Shown here: in pieces, positions 1-6,845 of the stretch
Layout of the letters: every line of letters begins with the position of its first letter
Numbering within the stretch: the stretch's first letter is position 1
NCBI RefSeq assembly: GCF_030440515.1
Contig: NZ_CP076543.1
Location: 1,736,001 to 1,800,000, forward strand
Direction of reading: 5' to 3'
Origin: Streptomyces xanthophaeus
GTDB lineage: Bacteria > Actinomycetota > Actinomycetes > Streptomycetales > Streptomycetaceae
DNA length: 64,000 bases
The notes under the pieces: generated by a model
Told to the model about the DNA's origin: nothing
Seen by the model: only the letters and a program-made list of their open reading frames with translations
Databases searched by the model: none
Translations under genes and position numbers: made by a program

Positions 1-1
1 G

Positions 2-1990
2 AACGCCAGCCGGCCGGCCGGGCAGATCACGATGTCCTCCACCACGGTGGACATCGAGGACGGCAAACTCCTCAAGGACTACGGCAACACGTACGGGAAC
101 GGCACCGCGACGCACAGCCTGGTGGCCTTCCGCGACCAGACCTCGCACGCGCTGGTGTTCGGCGCGGGCACGGTGCAGTGGTCCTGGGGCCTGACCAACA
201 TGCCCACGGCCAACCCGGACGACGCCGTGATCACCGCGGACAAGCGGATGCAGCAGGCCACGGTGAACGTCTTCGCCGACATGGGCGTCCAGCCCAGGTC
301 CCTGCAGAGCGACCTGGTCGCCTCCACCGCCTCCACGGACACCGTGGGCCCGGCCGTGACGGTGACCAGCCCGGCGGCGAACGCCACCGTACCGGCGCTG
401 CGGCCCGTGACCATCACGGGCACGGCCGCCGACACCGGCGGCGGCGTGGTCGCCCGGGTGGAGGTCTCCACCGACGGCGGCACGACCTGGAAGGCGACCA
501 CGGGCCTCGGCTCCTGGAGCTACAAGTGGACCCCGACCGTTCCGGGCGCCGCGCAGATCAAGGTGCGCGCGGTGGACGACAGCGTCAACATCGGCGCCAC
601 CACCACGGTGCCGCTGACCGTGGGACCCCAGCAGTGCCCCTGCACCGTATGGCCCGCCGCGGCCGTGCCGGGCACCGTCAACGCCGGTGACGGCAGCGCC
701 GTCGAGCTCGGCGTGAAGATCCGTTCCTCGGTGGCCGGTTCGATCACCGGAGTCCGCTTCTACAAGTCCCCCGCCAACACCGGCACCCACACCGGCAGCC
801 TCTGGAGCAGCACCGGCCAGCGCCTGGCCACCGGCACCTTCACCAACGAGACGGCCTCCGGCTGGCAGCAGCTGAACTTCGCCACGCCGGTCCCGGTCAA
901 GGCGAACACGACGTACGTCGCCTCCTACTTCGCCCCGCACGGCGGCTACTCCTTCGACACCACCTTCGCCGGCTCCGACGCTGGCCTGGCCCCGCTCACC
1001 GCGCTGAAGAGCGGCACCGACGGCGGCAACGGCGTCTACCGCTACAGCGCCGCGGGCGGGTTCCCGTCCACCGCCTCGTCCGGCAGCAACTACTGGGTGG
1101 ACGCGGTCCTGGACACCGCGACCGCCAGCACCACCCCGCCCACCGTCACCGCCACCTCGCCGCAGTCCGCGGCGACCGGCACCCAGATCACGGCGGCCAT
1201 GACGGCCACCTTCAGCAACGCCGTCGACGCGGACACCCTGGTGTTCTCCGTCAAGGACTCCGGCGGTACGGCCGTCCCGGGCACCAAGGTGCTGGGCGCG
1301 TCGAACAGCGCGACCTTCACCCCGTCCTCCGAACTGGCCCTGAACTCCACCTACACGGCGTCCGTCCAGGCCGCCGACCTGTGGGGCAACACCATGGCCG
1401 CGCCGGTCACGTGGAACTTCACCACGAGCGCGAGCCCGCCGACCGTGAACTGCCCCTGCACCCTGTGGAACGGCACCGCGACGCCGAGCACCGCCAACGT
1501 GGGTGACGACGCCAACTCCGTGGAACTGGGCACCCGTTTCCAGTCCGCGGTGAACGGCTACATCACCGGCGTCACCTTCTACAAGGGCCCCGGCAACACC
1601 GGTACGCACACCGGGAGCCTGTGGTCCGCCTCCGGCACCCTGCTCGCCACCGGCACCTTCGGCAGCGAGACCCTGACCGGCTGGCAGCAGCTGCAGTTCG
1701 CCACGCCGGTCCAGATCACCGCAGGCACCACGTACGTGGCCTCCTACCACGCACCGAACGGCAACTACTCGGTGGACGGCGGCTACTTCACCGGAGCGCA
1801 CCGCTCCTATCCGCTGGTGGCCCCGGCCGACACGGCCGGCAGCGCCAACGGGCTCTACAAGTACGGGGCGGCCACCGCCTTCCCCACGAACACCTTCGGC
1901 TCGGTGAACTACTGGGTCGGCCCGATCTTCACCACCACCGCGCCTCCCGCCCTGCAGGAGGGGCTGTCCACGGAGGTGAGCGGGCAGTGA
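2..1990 (+). CDS. DUF4082 domain surface protein, 5' end outside window
   Basis: The reading frame is open to the left edge, so only the C-terminal part is present; the ATG at 32 is internal. The first ~95 residues resemble the C-terminal domain of N,N-dimethylformamidase beta-subunit-like proteins (motif FGAGTVQWSWGL). They are followed by an Ig-like segment (about nt 335-627), a first DUF4082 domain (about 640-1115), a second Ig-like segment of SbsA type (about 1130-1430) and a second DUF4082 domain (about 1440-1960). The two DUF4082 copies share GTHTGSLW and a YWVD/YWVG ending, which suggests internal duplication. This family is typically secreted or surface-exposed, and no enzymatic activity can be assigned from this part. 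The stop overlaps the next glycosyltransferase start (GTGA), so the two are translationally coupled and probably both belong to the polysaccharide locus. Confidence 0.85.
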   Translation, partial: NASRPAGQITMSSTTVDIEDGKLLKDYGNTYGNGTATHSLVAFRDQTSHALVFGAGTVQWSWGLTNMPTANPDDAVITADKRMQQATVNVFADMGVQPRSLQSDLVASTASTDTVGPAVTVTSPAANATVPALRPVTITGTAADTGGGVVARVEVSTDGGTTWKATTGLGSWSYKWTPTVPGAAQIKVRAVDDSVNIGATTTVPLTVGPQQCPCTVWPAAAVPGTVNAGDGSAVELGVKIRSSVAGSITGVRFYKSPANTGTHTGSLWSSTGQRLATGTFTNETASGWQQLNFATPVPVKANTTYVASYFAPHGGYSFDTTFAGSDAGLAPLTALKSGTDGGNGVYRYSAAGGFPSTASSGSNYWVDAVLDTATASTTPPTVTATSPQSAATGTQITAAMTATFSNAVDADTLVFSVKDSGGTAVPGTKVLGASNSATFTPSSELALNSTYTASVQAADLWGNTMAAPVTWNFTTSASPPTVNCPCTLWNGTATPSTANVGDDANSVELGTRFQSAVNGYITGVTFYKGPGNTGTHTGSLWSASGTLLATGTFGSETLTGWQQLQFATPVQITAGTTYVASYHAPNGNYSVDGGYFTGAHRSYPLVAPADTAGSANGLYKYGAATAFPTNTFGSVNYWVGPIFTTTAPPALQEGLSTEVSGQ

Positions 1991-3036
1991 GCACGGTCAG
2001 CGTGGTGATCCCCTGCTACAAGTACGGCCACTTCCTGGCGGACTGCGTCAAGAGCGTGCTGGACGAGCAGGAGGGCGTCGACGTGCGGGTGCTGATCATC
2101 GACGACGCCTCACCCGACGACTCCGCGGAGGTCGCCCGCGCGCTGGCGGCCGCCGACCCGCGGATCGAGGTGCGGGTCCACGAGAGCAACAAGGGCCACA
2201 TCGCCACCTACAACGAGGGCCTGCTGGAGTGGGCCGACGGGGACTACGTCGCGCTGCTGTCGGCGGACGACCGGCTGGTCCCCGGGGCCCTGGTACGCGC
2301 CGCCGCGCTGCTCGACGCGCATCCGGAGGCCGGTTTCGCCTACGGCAGGCCGCTGCGCTTCCAGCACGGCGGACCGCTGCCGGCGGCCCGCACCCGCAGC
2401 ACCGGATCGGTGGTCTACCCCGGACGGTGGTGGCTGGACCGGCGGTTCCGCGAGGGCACCGGGTGCATCACCTCACCCGAGGTGGTGGTCCGCACCAGTC
2501 TCCAGCGCAAGGTCGGGGGCTACGATCCGGAGCTGCCGCACGCCGGTGACATCGAGATGTGGATGCGGCTCGCGGCGCACGCCGACGTGGGCTACGTCCG
2601 CGGGGCCGACCAGGCCTTCTACCGGGTCCACGGCAACAACATGTCCACCACGGACTTCGGCGGCCAGCTCGACGACCTGCGCCAGCGCCTCGTCGCGTTC
2701 GACTCGGTGCTCGACAAGTGCTCCGGGCTGCTGCCGGGGGCCGACCGGCTGGCGCTGTCGGCGCGCACCCGGCTCGCCCGGTACGCGCTGCGGCGCGCCT
2801 ACCGGGCGTACGACCGGGGGCGCACCGCGGTGGTACCGGTCGACGAGCTCGTGGAGTTCGCGGCGGAGTGCCTGCCGGAGGACTACACGAAGCTGGCCGA
2901 GTACCGGGCGCTGCTCAGGCGGCGGCGCATCGGAGCGCGCACCATGCCGTACCTCCAGCCGCTCGTGCTCTCGGCCGTGGCCGACCGGGGGCGCGAGTGG
3001 CTGTGGTGGCGGTCCTGGAAGCGTCGAGGGATTTGA
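1987..3036 (+). CDS. Family 2 glycosyltransferase
   Basis: 349 residues. The start is the GTG that overlaps the upstream stop as GTGA, giving an N-terminus VSTVSVVIPCYKYG that opens directly on the GT-A fold. The nucleotide-binding motif IIDDASPDDS and the metal-binding SADD motif are in the first ~100 residues, followed by an acceptor-side region ending in a basic helix. There is no membrane segment, so it acts at the cytoplasmic face, transferring a sugar from a nucleotide donor to a growing lipid-linked oligosaccharide. Donor and acceptor cannot be read from sequence. It converges with the Wzz-like gene 17 bp away. Confidence 0.88.
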   Translation: MSTVSVVIPCYKYGHFLADCVKSVLDEQEGVDVRVLIIDDASPDDSAEVARALAAADPRIEVRVHESNKGHIATYNEGLLEWADGDYVALLSADDRLVPGALVRAAALLDAHPEAGFAYGRPLRFQHGGPLPAARTRSTGSVVYPGRWWLDRRFREGTGCITSPEVVVRTSLQRKVGGYDPELPHAGDIEMWMRLAAHADVGYVRGADQAFYRVHGNNMSTTDFGGQLDDLRQRLVAFDSVLDKCSGLLPGADRLALSARTRLARYALRRAYRAYDRGRTAVVPVDELVEFAAECLPEDYTKLAEYRALLRRRRIGARTMPYLQPLVLSAVADRGREWLWWRSWKRRGI

Positions 3037-3053
3037 TGACTCGAACGCTGTGT

Positions 3054-3758
3054 TCAGCGGGCCGCCCCGGCGAGGGCGGCCCGCTCGGGCTCTTCGGCCC
3101 GGACCACCGGACCGGCGTCGACGGCGGCCTCGTGCCGCTGCCGGCGCCGGCTCCGGCGTGTCAGGAGCCGGTCGGTCCACAGGGCCACCACCACACCGCC
3201 GACCCCGCCCAGCAGGGCCGCCCCGGCAAGGCCCCGGCTCTTGTTTCCGCTCTGCTCCGCCGCGGTGGGCGGCACCAGGAGCGTCACGCTCATCCGCGCG
3301 GACTCCGGGACGCCTTGCTGCGTCTGCATGTCCGTCAGGTGCTTCGTATAGATCTCGATGATCTTCCGTACGGCCGTGTCGGCGGCGGCCGGTTCGGCCT
3401 GCTCGGCCTGGATCTGGAGCGAGGGGATCAGATAGCGCGGGGTGACGCTGGTCCCGCTGTTGCGCGGGATCAGCCGGTACGTGCCGCGCACCCCCGCGGC
3501 GCGCAGCTCCTCGGCCCCTTCGGGCGAGTCCAGCTGCTGCACCGCGGCGTAGGAGACGGCCGCGAGAGGCGGTTGCAGATTGGCCAGCTGATTGGGCTGA
3601 TTGTCCGTCACCGGCGGCTTGAGCACGACGATCGCCGTACTCAGGTACGTCTGTGTGGGGTGCAGCACCTGCACGGCTCCGGCGGCCGCGAGCACCGCCG
3701 CCACGATCAGGACGTACCAGCGCCGACGCAGCGCACGGATCAACTCACCAGGCGACAC
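3054..3758 (-). CDS. Wzz-like chain-length determinant membrane protein
   Basis: 234 residues from a GTG start with AAGGA six bases upstream. N-terminus: a short cytoplasmic stretch with RRRWYV, then TM1 (about 17-35). A long extracytoplasmic domain follows (about 36-175), then TM2 (about 178-197) and a basic cytoplasmic tail. This is the two-TM topology of Wzz/polysaccharide co-polymerases. There is no C-terminal BY-kinase domain. It probably controls chain length of the exported polysaccharide. It is the first of three Wzz-like proteins in the window sharing the xRRRWYV signature and is divergently transcribed from the second. Confidence 0.8.
   Translation of the reverse strand: MSPGELIRALRRRWYVLIVAAVLAAAGAVQVLHPTQTYLSTAIVVLKPPVTDNQPNQLANLQPPLAAVSYAAVQQLDSPEGAEELRAAGVRGTYRLIPRNSGTSVTPRYLIPSLQIQAEQAEPAAADTAVRKIIEIYTKHLTDMQTQQGVPESARMSVTLLVPPTAAEQSGNKSRGLAGAALLGGVGGVVVALWTDRLLTRRSRRRQRHEAAVDAGPVVRAEEPERAALAGAAR
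3056..3085. terminator. Convergent hairpin terminator candidate
   Basis: A perfect 12-bp inverted repeat (AGCGGGCCGCCC) with a 6-nt loop lies at the meeting point of the two convergent genes and inside the last codons of the minus-strand Wzz-like gene. There is no T-run, as is usual for Streptomyces stem-loop terminators. Confidence 0.5.
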
Positions 3759-3838
3759 AGGGATTCCTTCCGTTGTGACCGATCTTTCCAGGACACGGGT
3801 AGGTCCGCCATCAATTGCCGTGTGCTCGAGGGGTGTTC
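3759..3838. promoter_or_regulatory. Divergent promoter region between two Wzz-like genes
   Basis: This 80-bp gap separates two genes transcribed away from each other, so it must carry both start signals unless one lies further upstream. Clear Shine-Dalgarno sequences sit at each end (GGAAGGA for the minus gene, GAGGGG for the plus gene). I could not identify a convincing -35/-10 pair. Confidence 0.35.
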
Positions 3839-5854
3839 ATGAGCATCGGTGAGATCCTCGCGGTGCTCCGGCGCCGCTGGTACGTGATGGTGCCGCTGAC
3901 GCTGATCAGCCTGCTCGTGGGTGCCCACCTGTTCCGTTCGGTGCCGGTGGCCTATCAGTCGCAGAGTTCGGTGGCGCTGCTCGACTCGACGGCGGTGGCC
4001 GAACTGGCGCCCGCCTTCGGCAATCCCATCTCGAACGCCGGCGGTTCGCTGGTGGTCACCGCGGACGTGCTGATCAGGACACTGTCGGGGACGGACGCGG
4101 CGCGGGACCTGCAGGGCATCGGGGTCACCGATCCCTATACGGTCGGGTTCGCCGCGAACACCTCGGGGCCCATGCTCACGCTGACCGTCACGGGGACCGA
4201 CCGGGCGAACGTACTGGAGGAGACCAACAAGCTGACCGCCTTCGCCGGGGAGACGCTCAACGCGCTCCAGGCGGCGGCCAAGGTCAAGCCGGCGTACATG
4301 GTGCAGACGGCCCCGGTGGTGCTGCCGCAGACGCCGGTGCCGCAGATGAAGAGCCGCTACCAGCAGGTGCTGGGCGTCGTCATCGTGGGCACCACCGCCG
4401 CCTTCGTGCTCTCCTTCCTGACAGACAGCCTGCTGGCGGCGATCCGCCGCAGGCGCGCGGGCGCCGCCCCCACGGCCCGGGGGCGCGGGCGCCGCAAGCC
4501 GTGGGGGCGGCAGCTGGACGCCACCGCCCTGCTGAGCTGCTATCTGGCGCTGGCCTTCTTCGTCCCGTCGAACCTGACCCTGCCGGGTATGGGCGGGGTG
4601 GGCACCCCGGCCAACGTGTTCGCGCTGCTGTGCCTGTTCTGGTACCTGGCGGCGTGGATCACGGGCCGGATCCGGCCTGCCCCCGGCACCCGGCTGCCGC
4701 GGGTGGTGATGTGCCTGCTGGCCTTCTCGGTGCTGGGCTCGTACCTCGCGAACGCGATGCGCGGCAGCTCGCACAAGGAGGTCCTCGCGGCGGACCGGGG
4801 GCTGATCGGGCTGCTGGTCTGGGTGTCGCTGGTGGTCCTGGTGTCCGCGGGGATCCAGGACCGCGAGCGCCTGGACGTGCTGCTGCGCCGGGCCGTGGTG
4901 ATGGGGTCGGTGGTGGCCGCCATCGGCTTCTACGACTTCTTCACCGCGACGAACATCGCCGACAGCATCAGCATCCCGGGCCTGCAGTCCAGCGTCGCCC
5001 AGATCACCACCCTGGACCGGGGTTCCTTCACCCGGCCGCGGTCCACGACGGCGCAGCCCCTGGAGTTCGGCGGGATGCTCGCCATCATGCTGCCCTTCGC
5101 CGTGCAGCAGGCCTTCGATCCGGTACGGCGCCACCTGCGCGCGTGGCGCCGCTGGGGGCCGGTGGTGCTGATGGGCGGCGCGCTGCCGCTGACGGTGTCG
5201 CGGACCTCCATCATCGGGGCGCTCATCGTGATCCTGGTGATGGTGCTGCGCTGGAAGCCGGAGCGCAGGTGGGCCGCGATCGGTCTGCTGATGGGCTCGG
5301 TGGCCTGCTTCAAGGTGATCATTCCCGGGCTGATCGGCACCATCACCGCGCTCTTCGCCTCGTTCCTGACGAACTCCGACAGCAGCACGCAGGCCCGTAC
5401 GGTCAAGTACAGCGCGATCGTCCCCTATCTCGCCGAACGGCCGCTGTTCGGAAGGGGCTTCGGGACCTTCCTGCCCGAACTGTTCTTCTTCACCGACAAC
5501 CAGTACATGCTCACCCTGGCGGAGATGGGCCTCGTGGGGGTGATCGCGCTCCTGGTCCTGCTGTTCACCGGAATCCACCAGGGCGGTGCCATCCGCAGGC
5601 TGGCCCGCACCGAGTCCGACCGGGAGCTGGGGCAGGCGTTCTTCGCCTCCGCCCTGGTCTCCCTCGTCATCGCCGCCACCTTCGACGCCCTCAGCTTCCC
5701 GATGTTCGCCGGGGTGTTCTTCCTGACGATCGCCGCCGGAGGCAGCTACCTCGGGTTCATCCGGCGCGCGGCGCCGGAGCCCGCAACCGTGGAGTCCCCA
5801 TGCAGTCCATCCAGCCAGCAGCCCGCCGACCGGAGCCGGGTGCCGGCCCTGTAG
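3839..5854 (+). CDS. Wzz-like domain fused to Wzy/O-antigen-ligase-like polymerase
   Basis: 671 residues. The ATG at 3839 (MSIGEILAVLRRRWYV) is chosen because GAGGGG precedes it by five bases and it aligns with the other Wzz-like starts. Residues 1 to about 205 form a chain-length-determinant module: RRRWYV, TM1, extracytoplasmic domain, then TM2 just before a basic linker. Residues about 225-650 contain roughly ten hydrophobic helices with a periplasmic loop near residues 360-420, as in O-antigen polymerase/ligase (Wzy/WaaL) proteins. The single chain would therefore combine polymerisation with chain-length control at the membrane. The next glycosyltransferase gene overlaps its end by 55 bp. 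Confidence 0.8.
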   Translation: MSIGEILAVLRRRWYVMVPLTLISLLVGAHLFRSVPVAYQSQSSVALLDSTAVAELAPAFGNPISNAGGSLVVTADVLIRTLSGTDAARDLQGIGVTDPYTVGFAANTSGPMLTLTVTGTDRANVLEETNKLTAFAGETLNALQAAAKVKPAYMVQTAPVVLPQTPVPQMKSRYQQVLGVVIVGTTAAFVLSFLTDSLLAAIRRRRAGAAPTARGRGRRKPWGRQLDATALLSCYLALAFFVPSNLTLPGMGGVGTPANVFALLCLFWYLAAWITGRIRPAPGTRLPRVVMCLLAFSVLGSYLANAMRGSSHKEVLAADRGLIGLLVWVSLVVLVSAGIQDRERLDVLLRRAVVMGSVVAAIGFYDFFTATNIADSISIPGLQSSVAQITTLDRGSFTRPRSTTAQPLEFGGMLAIMLPFAVQQAFDPVRRHLRAWRRWGPVVLMGGALPLTVSRTSIIGALIVILVMVLRWKPERRWAAIGLLMGSVACFKVIIPGLIGTITALFASFLTNSDSSTQARTVKYSAIVPYLAERPLFGRGFGTFLPELFFFTDNQYMLTLAEMGLVGVIALLVLLFTGIHQGGAIRRLARTESDRELGQAFFASALVSLVIAATFDALSFPMFAGVFFLTIAAGGSYLGFIRRAAPEPATVESPCSPSSQQPADRSRVPAL

Positions 5855-6771
5855 CGGTCCTCGTCGTCACCTGGAACAGTGCCGGGGTGCTCCCGGAGTT
5901 CCTCGCCTCGCTGCCCGAGGGCATGGCCGGGCTCGACTGGCGTCTGGTCGTCGCCGACAACGACTCGGCCGACGGCACCGTGGAGCTGATCCGCTCCCTG
6001 GCGCCGGACGCGACGGTCGTCCAGACCGGCCGCAACGCCGGCTACGCGGCCGGGGTGAACGCCGCTCTCGGGGCCGCGGCCGCGTGGGAGGGCGGCTTCC
6101 GGGCGGCCCTGGTCTGCAATCCGGACGTCCGGATGAGGCGGGGCTGCGCCGAGGTGCTGGTGGACGCGCTGGGCACGGGCACGCCCGGCGGCGGCCGGGT
6201 CGGGATCAGCGTCCCGCTGCTGTACGAGGAGGACGGCCGCACGCTGCTGCTCTCGCTGCGCCGCGAGTCGCGGGTGACCCGGGCGCTCGGCGAGGCGGTG
6301 CTGGGCAACCGCCGGGCGGGGCGGTTCCCGCGCTGGAGCGAGATGGTGACCGATCCGTCCGCGTACGAGCGGGCCACGGTCGCGGACTGGGCGACGGGCG
6401 CGCTGATGGCCCTGTCCGGGGAGTGCCTGGAGGCGTGCGGGGACTGGGACGAGTCCTTCTTCCTGTACTCGGAGGAGACCGAGTACTGCCTGCGGGCCCG
6501 GGACCTCGGATTCGTCACCCGGCTGGAGCCCGCGGCCACGGCCACCCATCTGGGCGGGGACTCGCAGGTGTCGCCCCGGCTGTGGACCCTGCTGACGCTC
6601 AACCGGGTCCGGCTCTACGGGCGCCGCAACGGGGCGGCGGCGACCGCCGCGTTCCGGGCGGCCGTGCTGCTGCGGGAGACCTCCCGTGCGGTGCTCGGCC
6701 GTCCCGCGAGTCTGGCGGCCGCGAAGGCCCTGGCCAGCCCGTCCGCGCTGCGGGCCACGCCCGGGCCGTGA
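5800..6771 (+). CDS. Family 2 glycosyltransferase (rhamnosyltransferase-like)
   Basis: 323 residues. The ATG at 5800 is preceded by GTGGAG at five bases, although it lies inside the 3' end of the upstream gene. Features: VAVLVVTWNSAG at the N-terminus, ADNDSADGT nucleotide-binding motif, CNPDVRM in place of a DxD, and the acceptor-side DESFFLYSEETEYCLRA motif typical of WbbL-like GT2 enzymes. It probably adds a sugar, possibly a deoxyhexose, to a lipid-linked repeat unit. It ends 74 bp before the convergent bpX operon. Confidence 0.87.
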   Translation: MQSIQPAARRPEPGAGPVAVLVVTWNSAGVLPEFLASLPEGMAGLDWRLVVADNDSADGTVELIRSLAPDATVVQTGRNAGYAAGVNAALGAAAAWEGGFRAALVCNPDVRMRRGCAEVLVDALGTGTPGGGRVGISVPLLYEEDGRTLLLSLRRESRVTRALGEAVLGNRRAGRFPRWSEMVTDPSAYERATVADWATGALMALSGECLEACGDWDESFFLYSEETEYCLRARDLGFVTRLEPAATATHLGGDSQVSPRLWTLLTLNRVRLYGRRNGAAATAAFRAAVLLRETSRAVLGRPASLAAAKALASPSALRATPGP

Positions 6772-6797
6772 CACGAGGTCGGACCGGCGCGCCCCCG

Positions 6798-6845
6798 TCC
6801 CCGTACACGTCCCCGTCCCGTCCCCGACTCGTCCCCGTCCCGTCC
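6798..6845. repeat. Short CGTCCC-rich direct repeats
   Basis: The 74-bp gap between two convergent genes consists largely of repeated CGTCCC(CG) units, about six copies with small interruptions. It may be a slippage-prone tract. No function is inferred. Confidence 0.45.

Noticed and set aside
3740..5578. A 612-codon minus-strand frame opposite the Wzz-Wzy gene
   Set aside because: Its translation is dominated by His, Gln, Arg and Gly, the reverse complement of hydrophobic TM codons, so it is a shadow of the real gene.
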